A DNA stretch of 64,000 bases. Origin: Gari tellinella (lineage: Eukaryota; Mollusca; Bivalvia; Cardiida; Psammobiidae). Location: positions 22,239,543 to 22,303,542 of the forward strand of contig OV277862.1 of assembly GCA_922989275.2 (NCBI GenBank). The letters run 5' to 3'. Shown here in pieces: positions 43,080-54,283 of the stretch. The notes below the pieces were generated by a model, which was not told the origin of the DNA, searched no databases, and worked only from the letters and a program-made list of their open reading frames with translations. The stretch's first letter is position 1; every line of letters begins with the position of its first letter. A program made the position numbers and the translations under genes.

Positions 43080-44760
43080 ATATATCCTATCAGATATTAA
43101 GACATTTGATCTACACATCAATTTAATTCTTTTTAATCAGTTGTTTAGTTTTTAGTGATGTTTTTACTCCTATCCTGAGGTAACTACGCCCTGCAAATTA
43201 TATTAGTCGGAGGGGGGGGGGGGGGGGTCCAAATTTGATGGCATCAAAATTATTGGACCACACTCCCTTGTCAACACCCAAACATCAAACCTTACTTCAT
43301 TTGATCTACATATCAACTTTATTTTCTTTTTAATTAGTTGCTTATATTTAGTGATGTTTTTACTCCTATCATGAGGTGGTTACTATGACCTGCAAATTAT
43401 TTCAGTTGGAGAGGGGGGTCCAAATTTGATGGCATCAAAATTGGACCCCCACCCCTCCCTGGTCAACATCAAACGTTTAGTCATTTCATCTACATATCAA
43501 CTTTAATTCTTTTCAATTAGTTGTTAAATTTTTAGTGATGTTTTAACTCCTATCCTGAGGTAACTATGCCCTGCAAATTATTTCATTTGGACAGGGGGGT
43601 CCAAATTTGATGGCATCAAAATTGGACCCCCCTTCCCTGGTCCACACCAAACCATCAAACCTTTAGTCATTTCAGCTATGTATCAAGTTATCAACTTTAT
43701 TTTCTTTTTAATTAGTTGCTTATATTTAGTGATGTTTTTACTCCTATCCTGAGGTTACTATGACCTGCAAATTATTTCAGTTGGAGAGGGGGGTCCAAAT
43801 TTGATGCCCTCCCCCTTCTCCAACTGAAATAATTTGCAGGGCATAGTCACCTCAGGATAGAAGTAAAACATTGCTTAAACTAAACAACCAATTGAAAGAA
43901 TTAAAGTTGATGTGTATATCAAATGACTTATGGCTTGGTGTTGAAAAGAGAAGGGGGGTCCAATGTTTACGCCATCAAATTTGGACCCCCCCCTTCTCCA
44001 ACCAAAATAATTTGCAGGGCATAGTAACTTCAGGTAAGGAGTAAAACATTACTTAAACAAAACAAGTAATGGAAAATAATTAAAATTGATGTGAATATCA
44101 AATGACTTATGGTTGGGTATTGACAAGGGAGGGGGGGGGGGGTCCAATTTTTACCCCATCAAATTTCGATCCCCCTCTACAACTGAAATAATTTACAGGG
44201 CAGAGTAACCTCAGGATAGGAGTAAAACATTACTTAATCAAAACAACTAATTGAAAAGAATTAAAATTGATGTGTAAATCAAATGACTTATGGTTGGGTG
44301 TTGAAAAGGGAGGGGGGTCCAATTTTTACGCCATCAAATTTGGACCCCCCTTTCTCCAACCAAATTAATTTGCAGGGCATAGTAACTTCAGGAAAGGAGT
44401 AAAACATTACTTAAACAAAACAAGTAATGGAAAAGAATTAAAATTGATGTGAATATCAAATGACTTATGGTTGGGCATTGACAAGGGAGGGGGGGGGTCC
44501 AATTTTTATGCCATCAAATTTAGACCCCCCCTCTCCAACTGAAATATTTTACAGGGCAGAGTAACCTCAGGATAGGAGTAAAACATGACTTAATCAAAAC
44601 AACTAATTGAAAAGAATTAAAGTTGATGCCATCAAATTTGGACCCCCCTCTACAACCGAAATATTTTTATTTTTTTTTAATTTTTTTTTTATATTTTTTT
44701 TATATGGGCATAACAACCTCAGGATAGGAGTAATCAATATTTTGCATTAGGGAGAAGTAT
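43080..44760. repeat. Head-to-head minisatellite array, about 180-190-bp unit
   Basis: Four units in one orientation carry TCCTGAGGTAACTATGCCCT (near 43178, 43371, 43555 and 43748), spaced about 190 bp. At about 43805 the array flips: six units of the inverse follow, with GGGCATAGTCACCTCAGGAT-type cores near 43838, 44017, 44198, 44378, 44556 and 44705. Each unit has a G or C run with TCCAAATTTGATGGCATCAA. The total is roughly ten units. Confidence 0.85.
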
Positions 44761-44968
44761 TACCAATTTTTGAGAGGGGGGGGAAGGGTCCAAAATTTAC
44801 AGGGGGGTCCATATTTCGCTATCAAAAATGGACCCGCGGGGTCAAAATTTGATCTGACAGGGGCTTTATCTAAGAAATTCACTTTTTAATTTTAATTTTA
44901 ATTTTTTTTGTGCAGCACAAATTAAAAAGCCTCCCTTGTGAATGGAAAGAAAGACAACTCTGTAAATA

Positions 44969-45150
44969 CAGGGCTCCAGATAACGGAAGTATTTCGAAAA
45001 CTAAAAATCTTTATTTCTGCTTTAAACCCAATGATGTCATACTCATTAAAATTGTCTCGAAGAGACGGTTTAATCAGTAGTAACACCATATCATTCGGTG
45101 CTGAAATGAGTGAGAAAATGTTGGATTAGTTCAGATTACCTGGAGCGCTG
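44969..45150. mobile_element. hAT-like MITE, copy 4
   Basis: CAGGGCTCCAGATAACGGAA ... TACCTGGAGCGCTG with the central hairpin AATTGTCTCGAAGAGACGGT. It is inverted relative to copies 1 and 2. Confidence 0.75.
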
Positions 45151-45270
45151 TTAATGAACCGGTTAACCATTATTCTGCTGCACAGACGTCTGCTTTGACA
45201 TTGTCGTCTGCAAAATTTGTTCAGTTTAGATTTATGCATTGTTTTAATTAAACAAACTTTAAGACGAGTG

Positions 45271-45336
45271 TCAAACAGTTTGGATCCAGATGAGACGCCG
45301 CGTGACGCGGCGTCTTTCTAGATTCAAACAGTTTGT
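45271..45336. mobile_element. Short palindromic MITE, copy 6
   Basis: TCAAACAGTTTGGATCCAGA ... TTCTAGATTCAAACAGTTTG around GACGCCGCGTGACGCGGCGTC, a 21-bp near-perfect palindrome. Confidence 0.75.
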
Positions 45337-45411
45337 AAACTCCGCAAAGTTACGACCAGTAGGCACAGGGTTAAACTATGATATCCAGTCAAAATGTGTA
45401 AATATTATTCA

Positions 45412-45437
45412 CGGGGGGGGGGGGGGGGGGGGGGGGT
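45412..45437. repeat. Poly-G run
   Basis: About 25 consecutive G. Confidence 0.7.
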
Positions 45438-45439
45438 GA

Positions 45440-47440
45440 ACGATTAAAAACAAATACGGAGAATCTTTACCTTGGGCTTGCTGAAAATGAATGTTTCAGC
45501 CTTGTCCGCTCTCTAACTCAAACACTTCTTCACCAAACTTGCTACAAATGTTTATTAGTATAGAATCTAGGTCAGGTTCAATAACTAGCAAAATCGCATG
45601 AGGCATGTCTGAGTTATTGCCCTTGAATAATTAAAAAATGACTGTTTCAGCATTTTCTGCTCTCTAACACAAACACTTTTTATTGGATCTTCACCAAACT
45701 TGCTGACAATGTGTATTGGTATTAAATCTAGGTCAAGAAAAAAATCTGATAAAAACTGTATGTGTTAGACAGCAAAAAATGCTGAAACATTAATTTTTTT
45801 AAACTTAAAGGGCAAAAACTCAGACATGTCTTTTGTGATTTTAGTAGTATTCAAACCAAACCTTGATTTTATATAAATAAACATTTTTAGCAAGTTTAGT
45901 GAATATCCGATAAAAACTGTATGTGTTAGAGTGCAAAAGTGACTGAAACAGTCATTTTTTATTAATAAACAGGCAATAACTCAGATATACCTTATGCGAG
46001 TATAGTAGTAATCAAACTAAACCTTGATTTTATATCAATAATAACATTTTCAGCAAGTTTGGTGAAGATCCAATAAAACGTATTTGTGTTAGAGAGCAAA
46101 ACTTGTTGAAAACAGTCATTTTTTAATACAGCTTGGGTCAAGCTCTTTCAAATTGTTCAAAGAATTAAAAACAATGCAGAAATCTGGTTGCCATGGCAAC
46201 CCAAGTGAAAAAATAAGGAAATCTTAAAAAATCTTCTTGTCAAAAACTGCAAGGACCAGAGCTTAGCTATTGGGCACATAGCATCATGTACAGGTCCTCT
46301 ATCAAGTTTGTTCAAATTTTGTCCCTGGGGTCAAAATTGGCCCCGCCCCGGGGGTCACAGTTTTACATAGAGTTATATAGTGAAATTTTCAAACGTCTTC
46401 TTCTCTGAAACTAATATGGCCAGAGCTTTGATATTCATCATGGTGATACTTCTAGATGTCCTATACCAATTTTGTTCAAATAGTTCTGGTCGGTTGCATA
46501 TCTAGGTCACAGAAGCTAAAAATAGATTTTTTAATGAAAACTTAAAAAATCTTCTTGTCTGAAACTACAAGGGCCAGAGCTTAGATATTTGGCACATAGC
46601 ATCGCCTACTGGTCTTCTATCAAGTTTGTTCAAATTATGCCCCTGGGGTCAAAATTGGCCAGCCCCGTGGGTCACAGTTTTACATAGAGTTATATAGTGA
46701 AATTTTCAAACGTCTTCTCCTCTGAAACTAATATAGCCAGAGCTTTGATATTTGGCATGGTGACACTGAAACTACAAGGACTAGAGCTTAGATATTTGGC
46801 ACATAGCATTGCCTACTGGTCCTCTATCAAGTTTCTTCAAATTATGCCACTCGGGTCAAAATTGGCCCTGTCCCGGGGGTCACAGTTTTACAAAGAGTTA
46901 TGTAGTGAAATTTTAAAGCGTCTTCTCATCTGGCACTTTATTTATATTGCCAGATCTTTGATATTCGGTATGGTGACACTTCTAAATATCCTTTACACAT
47001 TTTGTTCAAATGGTTCCGGTCTGTTGCATATCTAGGTCACAGGAGCTAAAAATTGATTTTTTTCAATGGAAACTTACAAAAATCTTCTTGTCTAAAACCC
47101 TACTACCTTGATCTTAGATATTTGGCACATAGCATCATCTACAGATCCTCTAACAAGATTGTTCAAATTATGCCCCTCGGGTAAAAAATGACCCCTTCCT
47201 GGACATAAATAATTATCTCCATTTTGTCATTTATTCTCAGGTGAGCGAAATATGCCCCATGGGGCTCTTGTTTTTAATTAACAGGCAATTACTCAAAAAT
47301 ACCTTATGCGATTTTAGTAGTAATCAAACTGAACATTGATTTTATATCAATGAACATTTTCAGCAAGTTTGTGGAAGATCGGATAAAAATTAGTTGAGTT
47401 AGAGAGCGGACAAAAAAGTGTGATAGTCTAACAGACTGAT
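45440..47440. repeat. Repeat block: inverted 170-190-bp units interrupted by a second repeat
   Basis: One unit type has GAAACAGTCATTTTTTA, AGGCAATAACTCAGA, CTTGATTTTATATCAAT and GCAAGTTTGGTGAAGATC. Inverse copies lie at 45480-45720 and forward copies at 45780-46125 and 47268-47400. Between AGTCATTTTTTAAT (46125) and AATTAACAGGCAATTACTC (47275) a second block is inserted. No protein-coding frame. Confidence 0.65.
46127..47270 (+). repeat. Tandem repeat AATCTTCTTGTC...TTGGCACATAGCAT, about 300-bp unit
   Basis: Units start near 46228, 46550, 46765 and 47085 and contain TTTGGCACATAGCATC, TCAAGTTTGTTCAAATT and GGGGTCAAAATTGGCC. The third unit is shortened. The block ends CATGGGGCTCTTGTTTTT, a terminus of a repeat widespread in molluscs (from memory, not checked). 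Confidence 0.7.
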
Positions 47441-47875
47441 GGATGGACGGACGGAGGTAGATACGGTTTGCACCCAGTGGAATTGATTTCGGCTGTATCA
47501 CGTGATACTAAGCCGTGTGGAAATGTTTATGTCAGACGTTCTATTTCGGTTTGTTATGATTTTAAATCGCCCTTTTTGGTGATTTAGGTCCGTCTTCATC
47601 ATTTCATAGATCAGTTTGGCCCATAAGAATGTTCAAACATTATTATTAACCGTTATTGTATTTCAGGCATTGAGAAAAGGTCTGAAAACACAATGGAACT
47701 TTAATTATTTAAGCTGGTTTCAATGTTCAACCCTTCAATTTAGCTTTGGGAAAAGTGCTAGTGTTATTTAGATCTACATATCATTTCATTGTTTTAGGTA
47801 GTATGTAGTACAATCATGTAGTCTGGTATTTTATATTAAATATGTATTTGTAGAATGCCAGGAGGCATTTTCTCC

Positions 47876-47888
47876 AAGAGGGGGAGTA
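47876..47888 (+). promoter_or_regulatory. Polypurine tract of the LTR element
   Basis: AAGAGGGGGAG lies immediately 5' of the 3' LTR, where plus-strand DNA synthesis would be primed. Confidence 0.7.
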
Positions 47889-48449
47889 TGTTGACCAGGT
47901 TTCCTTGTTGCAATACTACGTCATTTCTGTCCATGTAGATCTACCGTGCAACCCGTCTATGTATGCGTGGGAGAGAGAGTTGTAAGACAGGTTCTGAGAG
48001 AGGGTGTTGTTACTTTGCACGTGCACTTAATTTCCCATCATCCCATCTTCCCGCTTTAACAGCCACGTAATTAATTTACCGCGCTAACCCGGCACTCATA
48101 TTTTGGATGTCTTGGTGTCAATATCTACATTAGTCTTACTATAGAGTCATCATTATTAGCATTGCTGCTCACAGCAACTATTTACTATTAAATTTATTTA
48201 ATGTGCCATAGCCTGGTAAGTTACCATTTATATTTAGAGAAATGTTTATTACGGCTGTTACTATTTAGCTTGTTTAACAAGCGACGGAAATCGTGGAATA
48301 ACTGTATTGACTTAAATATTAATTGTAACCTTTAGTCTGTGATATTTATATTATTCCTATTGTTTCAGGCTGTTTTGAATAGAATCAATTACAAATTCAT
48401 TGAACCGGCAGAACGTATTTATCGTTTCTAAAAGCATTACATGGTAACA
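47889..48449 (+). repeat. 3' LTR
   Basis: Direct repeat of 17502-18054 (561 vs 553 bp), followed by the target duplication CAAT at 48450-48453. Confidence 0.85.
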
Positions 48450-48453
48450 CAAT

Positions 48454-48660
48454 TTATTTATGTTCAAAGAAAGACTTTTGACGAGGTGGTAATGCTATGG
48501 GATAAAAATTATGTCAAAGAAATAATTATGCATTGTCAAATTTAGGAGTGAAAAAGTAAAGGCTGGGATTGAGCACAGTGCGATTCTTACCGTACTTATT
48601 TCTTTCATGTATATGCGATGCGTGGATTGTTTAAAAAAGAAACTGATTGTTCATCATACC
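48454..48660 (+). mobile_element. Left inner arm of the 3.3-kb palindromic element
   Basis: It continues the arm interrupted at 17501 and matches the inverse of 50630-50802 (CTTTTGACGAGGTGGTAATG, CTTACCGTACTTATTTCTTT). Confidence 0.8.
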
Positions 48661-50629
48661 CAGATAAGACCTCTGTCGTCCATGGACATTATTAAATGAC
48701 TTCTGTCCTTAAACTAGCTCGCATATTTCAATTTCAGGTTATTATGCTCCGCAATGATCAGTCGGGGCATACTAGTTTACCCCTGTCTGTCCGTCCGTCC
48801 GCCATACAGTACATACTTTGTCAGGCTTACTACAACTACATTTTTCAAGCTATAACCTTATGACTTGGAAAAGTGTTTGCACATACATGTATACCATAGA
48901 TGTGCATATGGACAGGATTTTGATCTGCGTTAATTTTTCTACTAAACTACAGCCAGTTAAACTTAGTCAAATTTTGGCGGGGGGCATCATATTCGTCTCA
49001 AAGACAAAGCCATCCCTCTAGTTTATGTTACAGTTTGTTTCAATTTAGCGAAATCATGCCAAAATTTAGAGAAATCATGCCACTTAAGCATTTTTTTCAA
49101 CATAATGCGGAAATCAAACAGTTCACTGATTCCTAGAAAACGAAGTAGAAAGACTCAGAAGAGGCACACATTCTCACAAAAAGGATTTTTTAACAAACTG
49201 GATACACACAGAGAACGAAAATTTCCATAGTGTTATCTTCAAGACATCTTTAAAGCAACCATATTCACCACGTATTCCGACATTCAAAATCTTCAATCCA
49301 GTTCAGTTGAATTCGCCTTTGAGAGCAGTAACACCGATACAATGAGAAAGAGTAACATCATTCACAAGAACAGTAAAGTCCAGTACCAAAAATGACGAAC
49401 TATCAACTCCATCGAAATCTCCACTTCCTTAAAAGGTGCGAAGGTCAATTATGTCAACCATGTGCCTGTCAAGCCTACGTCGATTTGGAAACCCGATCCC
49501 ACAGCACGAAAAGGGAAACACCCCAGAGAAGCTTCTTTCATGCGCCAGCATATTCTTCCTTTGCTTAAAAGTTTTTCACCATTGCTCGCAAATATTCAGA
49601 TCTATTTCATTTGTTCTGAAATTGGAAAACAGTTACATTAGAAAAAGTCACAGATACTGGAATTGCAATGTACACTACCACTTATTTCACATTTACTGTT
49701 GTCATACATTTATTCTTCAGGATTTTTTGGAATGGTTAAATCAGTTTAAAAACAAAGTGGAGCAAATATTATTTATTAAATACAACGTCTGTGAAAAATG
49801 GGTTTCATAACTAAAACCTAGATCTTCTTGTGAGGTAAAGATGCTTAAGTCCAGAAATGGTTAAATGCTCTACTACGCGTTAAAACGGATTTTAACATTA
49901 GTATTGGATTGTATTGATGCCTATAACTAGAAAGAATTTCCCCGGAACACATGTATCACCTGTCAGCAAACATCGGTCGAGCAAGAGCTATAGCCGAATT
50001 GTAAAGCTTCAGTAAAGCAGAGTTTATCTACGGGAATGATGTGCAAAAAGGAAGAAGAACTCTGATGGTATTGATTAGACTACACAGTTCCTCGGGCGGG
50101 ATGACTACTTGAAGAGTGTAAGTGTGGCGGAAAAAAGCGTGACAGACAGATAGACCGGCGCCGGAAACACTCAAGACAGATAGAGAACAGAAATGTGAAT
50201 TCTAAATGTGTCCCAAATTGTCACCTCTGCTTACAGCAGGTGACACAAAACGATTTGCCATGGTAGCTTGATCTGCTTTTGAATCGATTTTTAAATGTCA
50301 CAGGGTGTAGGTTTATCATCTATTGTACGGCCTTGCTGTACAAGCGCGCTTTTATGGCGATGTGGTAGAGTGCATGACTGCGAACTTGGCGACCGGGGTT
50401 CAAACCAGGGTCGGAACGAGTGTTTCTTTATAAGAACACCCGGCTACATTAATATCACTTTTTTAAAGTTGATTACAGGAAGAGATCTTTATACATGTAT
50501 TAAATTTTACTGGTTCCAGGGATACTTTTGAAAATTTCACGGACGACAGAGGTCTGGGCATGATAAAATGTCAGAGCTAAACCATACACAAGGTTTAGAA
50601 TATCTAAAAATTTCTTTTTGAAACAATCA
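48661..50629. other. Interior of the 3.3-kb palindromic element
   Basis: About 2 kb between the arms with no convincing transposase. It contains a CTGTCTGTCCGTCCGTCCG stretch (48782) and a tRNA-like segment (50351-50415). The longest frame (49436-49810) lacks recognisable domains and has biased, AT-driven composition. Confidence 0.45.
50351..50415 (+). pseudogene. tRNA-like segment
   Basis: An A-box-like TGGCGATGTGGTAGAG and a B-box-like GGGGTTCAAACCAGGG are spaced as in a tRNA. Acceptor and anticodon stems are poor, so it is probably a SINE head remnant. Confidence 0.4.
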
Positions 50630-50909
50630 ACGCATCACATATACATGAAAGAAATAAGTACGGTAAGAATCGCAATGTGCTCAATCTAGCTTATACTTTA
50701 TCACTCCTAAATTTGACAATGAATAATCCTTTCTTTGACATAATTTTTATCCCATGGCATTACCACCTCGTCAAAAGCCAGGCGTTCTTTGAACATCGAT
50801 AAATTGTTTCCCATAATATGGCTTGCCATGATATCATATATTATATGGATTCACGTGGTCGCATTTTGACCTACTACTTTATATCTTTGTTCAGAGGATG
50901 TTATTCGTG
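50630..50909 (-). mobile_element. Right inner arm with the unoccupied LTR target site
   Basis: Inverse of 48454-48660 joined to 17396-17501. CAAT occurs once here (attg at 50803-50806), exactly where the LTR element sits in the left arm. The arm is cut at 50909 by the Ngaro-type insertion and resumes at 59001. Confidence 0.85.
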
Positions 50910-51096
50910 TTTATGTGGCATTGCCCACTTGGGCCTAAGATCCACACTGAACCGAAATCACTTGTATGGAAAATGGCAGACAAATACGTATGTATGATTG
51001 ATAATGGGCATTTTATTTTAAATGCCATAAACTTATAATCAATGTAAAACAAAGTAACTATTAAATTTTCCATATCTGGGCGACCCGACAATCGCC
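50910..51096 (-). repeat. Ngaro split repeat B2
   Basis: 187 bp, direct repeat of 51511-51697 with only a few differences by eye. It ends the element against host-arm sequence. Confidence 0.8.
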
Positions 51097-51241
51097 CAGC
51101 AAATGGATGTAACATATTAATAACATAAACATAATTGATCAAAAACATAAAGAAAAACCAGAGAGCGTAGGATGAAGCGAGGTGGTGGATGAAATAGAAT
51201 TTTTGAAAAACCAGAGAGCGGAGGTGGAAGGGAGGTGGTGG

Positions 51242-51510
51242 TTGTAAAGAAATATTGATAGCGTCTTGCTTGTTTAGAGATCGAACAAAGAATGATTATA
51301 ATGCTCTCTGATTGGACTAAGGAGACGATCTAGCTTTACCATTGGTTAACTCTTCCCGCCGCATCCTACACTGACTGGTTTCCTATCTATTCAATACATA
51401 ATAATATACTTGACTGGTAATCACCGAAATGACAGAAATGACATTAACCGGTGATAACCTAAATAGTGAACAATTACACATAAATCCTTTTATGTTGTGC
51501 ATAAAATACA
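51242..51510 (-). repeat. Ngaro split repeat A2
   Basis: 269 bp, essentially identical by eye to A1 (58732-59000). It is contiguous with B1; 145 bp including a duplicated AAAAACCAGAGAGCG separate it from B2. Confidence 0.85.
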
Positions 51511-51697
51511 TTTATGTGGCATTGCCCACTTGGGCCTAAGATCCACACTGAACCGAAATCACTTGTATGGAAAATGGAAGACAAATACGTATGTATGATC
51601 GATAATGGGCATTTTATGTTAAATGCCATAAACTTATAATCAATGTAAAACAAAGTAACTATTAGATTTTCCATATCTGGGCGACCCGACAATCGCC
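51511..51697 (-). repeat. Ngaro split repeat B1
   Basis: Direct repeat of B2 (50910-51096). The B1/A2 junction (ACA|TTT at 51510/51511) would correspond to the recombined circle junction. Confidence 0.8.
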
Positions 51698-52209
51698 ACA
51701 AGAGAAACGACCGCCATAGCCCAGATGAGAGAGGTACAGTAGTGGATCCAAAGTAGTATGAAGAAAAAACAATTTGCCAAAAAGAAGCTGTGTACATATC
51801 TATTTATTGACAGGATTATTTAGAGGGCAACAACCAATTTAGTGTAATATGAAGAAAACCTAGTATGTAGGTTACCCCACCAAAAAGAAGAGAAATTTGG
51901 ATAAGCACATAGCTCAGAATACTGAATATATGGCAACCCTAGCCAGTGTTTGAACTGGAAAGAGAAGCCATGGCCCATAATTAATATTGTAATATGTTTC
52001 TAGCACATGTCACAGCGTAATATATGGCAAATTATGTACAACATAAATTGATTTATACAACCAGTAGTATTTGGCAAGAAATGACTAGCATAATGACATG
52101 GCCGACTAGAATACAAGTTAACAGAGCTTAGAAATACCGGAAGAACAAAGTTGCTATCATTAGTTAGTAATAAAGCAAGAACAGGTAAATGCTTCATATG
52201 TATTCAAAC

Positions 52210-53325
52210 AGAAGCATGTCTTGCTAGGTTCAGAAAGGCTGCCTCCACAGTCCAAACTGACTCAACGTATACAGGCTAAGAGAACAACCTTAGTGCTCCG
52301 GTGAAATAATCATATTTACCAAATAAAATGTGCAACCTTAGTGCTTTTGTGAAATAACTAGTCATACTCGTATTTGCCAAATAAAATGTGAATGGTTAAT
52401 AATATATACATACATAAGTAATGATGTACTAAGAGAGGTAAGGCTGCCTCCGCAGTCCAAACCGCCCTTAATATTGGAAAGATGAGATTGCGACAGGACA
52501 CTGTCTGCACATGTCAAAGTAAGCTATCAAGTTGAAAGGGATATAAACTTACAACGAAATTGTTACATAGGCATTAATGTATAAAAGCAGAAAGGCTGCC
52601 TCCACAGTCCAAACCGCCCTTAATATTTGAAAGATGAAATTTCGACAGGACTACTGTCTGCACATGTAGCAATAAGCTTTCAAGTTGAAAGCAATATAAA
52701 TTCACAACGAAATTGTTATGAGCAATAACAAACGTCAAAGCAATACAGCCAAGCATGGAAAAGCTGCCTCCGCAGTCCCAACCAGTGCTCGACACATGAA
52801 ATATTAACAAGTAAGGACTAGCTGTCTTTACAGTTAAGCGCAGTAGAGTATTGTGCTGTCAAGTTGAAAGCCATATAAATTTACCCAAGACATAAATATG
52901 AACCAAAATACAACTCAAAATTATGAAGTCAAGCACAGAATGGCTGCCTCCGCAGTCCAAACTAGCGCTGGACACATGCAAGAGTAAATGTGACAGGCCA
53001 AGCTGTCTCCACAGTTTATACCAGTAACGTGCTGTCAAGTTGAAAGCTACATGAACAAACATACATAATTATAAACAAAATTATAAATGCAACTAGAAAA
53101 AACCAAATGCAGAAAGGCTGCTTCAGCAAACCAAACTGGCATCTGATACATGAAGATAACATTGACAGGACTAGCTGTCTCCACAGTCTAGACCAGCCAA
53201 GCAATGAGCTAACAACTTGAAAGCAATGTAACACAACAAAGTTAGTGAAGCATACTATAATATATACATAAGATAAAAGAGCAAAGTCAGGAGAGGCTGC
53301 CTCCGCAGTCCAAACCCGCACTCAA
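52210..53325. repeat. Tandem repeat, about 175-bp unit, seven copies
   Basis: GGCTGCCTCCGCAGTCCAAA (with variants) recurs near 52237, 52442, 52594, 52764, 52941, 53117 and 53295. CAAGTTGAAAGC and ACAGTC..ACCAG blocks lie between. It lies just 3' of the recombinase gene on the element strand. Confidence 0.8.
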
Positions 53326-53371
53326 CTCATGTGCTGGAAAAACATCCTGATGATGTATCCAATAGGCGACC

Positions 53372-54283
53372 CTATGTGTAGCCGAATTTTATTTGACAAT
53401 GGGTGTTGGTCGTATGTATATACCATCTACCCAAACTACGAATTTGAGCAGAAGACATGTTCATGCTGTGCGCTTGTGTAGCACCTCCTATCCGAAAGGA
53501 ATGAGCAGTATAACGACCAGGGTCCAGTTTACAAAGGATAATGCATTTTCTCAAAATGACCCTAAAATTAGTAGTGGTAACAGGACAACCACAAGGAAAT
53601 TTGAAGAGTGGTCCCGTATGCGGAGAAGGTTGAAAAACCTTGTGAAGAGCTCTGACAGGGCAGATGGTGCGATCAGTTTGGCGTTGCAATGCAATAGTTG
53701 CCATTTTTCCTTTTGAATGTTTGTATTGCCGTAGCTGAATAATTGCTTTATAAGGCTTTTTACCTTTAAACTGAATGCAAATATTTTCTTTGGCAATAAC
53801 ATTTTGAGGGGCACTTGCAGAAATGGCAATTTCTCCGACTCGAAACAAGCCGTAGAAGGCCACCAAGAACATTGCCCGAAACAGAGGCACTATCTGTCTA
53901 TCCAACGAGATCTTCATTAGAGCATTGAGCAGGGAACGCATTATTGGTATCGTAATAGGTAAACGTTGATCTGGTAGGGAAGAGCGTCGGATACTATATA
54001 GAAGTTTCTTAATGATAAAAGCATCTGTCGGACTAGGATAACCATGTATTCGGTGAACATATGACAGTGCCGAAATGAAAGTCGTAATGGTTGAAGCTTT
54101 GAAACCCTGGTCGTTACAGACTGCAATGAATTGGGCTATTTTTTCTACTGATACCGGAAAATTGGTATCAGAAGGATAATGGGTAGCATGAAACGTTTGG
54201 AAATGTCTAATAGCGTTTCTGTAACAAAGTCTGGTAGATGGAGCCAGAGCTGCATGCAACAAAAGACCTACAGCCAAGTTCAA
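53372..54283 (-). pseudogene. Tyrosine recombinase (Ngaro-type), C-terminus frameshifted
   Basis: The N-terminal SAM-like part has LAPSTRLCYRNAIRHFQTF and FKASTITTFISALSYVHRIH. The catalytic domain has LVAFYGLFRVGEIAIS (first Arg), a Lys in the β-hairpin region, AHSFRIGGATQAHS (His-x-x-Arg) and IRSLGRW (Trp/His position). After GRW the frame reads YIHTTNTHC. The expected Tyr-Ile-Arg nucleophile motif is visible only in another frame a few bases on (TACATACGA on the minus strand near 53415). A small deletion/frameshift has therefore separated the Tyr from the domain. The frame begins inside the end of RNase H; no ATG start is clear. The enzyme would integrate a circular DNA copy. Confidence 0.85.

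Larger units (their letters stand above)
17502..48449 (+). mobile_element. LTR retrotransposon (Ty3/Gypsy-type), 30.9 kb as inserted, heavily filled by nested elements
   Basis: Two direct LTRs (17502-18054 and 47889-48449) start TGTTGACC and end GGTAACA. They are flanked by a 4-bp target duplication CAAT (17498-17501; 48450-48453). A PBS follows the 5' LTR and a purine tract precedes the 3' LTR. The Gypsy-type gag-pol pieces between 24.35 and 34.06 kb lie in the matching orientation and are most simply its coding region. Four or more later insertions separate them: a LINE with L1-like ORF1, an RTE-like LINE, a 981-bp LTR/tRNA piece and the 34.1-47.5 kb repeat block. Ownership of gag-pol by this LTR pair is inference; the LTR pair and target duplication are seen directly. 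Confidence 0.8.

Noticed and set aside
43080..44760. CRISPR-like regular repeats
   Set aside because: Units of about 190 bp with no short repeat-spacer structure, in an animal genome.
49436..49810. 124-codon frame in the palindrome interior
   Set aside because: No domain, no start or splice context, and it does not resemble a transposase.
50891..51797. Two similar minus-strand frames (MENLIVTLFYIDYKFMAF type)
   Set aside because: Their similarity is explained by the B1/B2 direct repeats of the Ngaro element, not by a duplicated gene.
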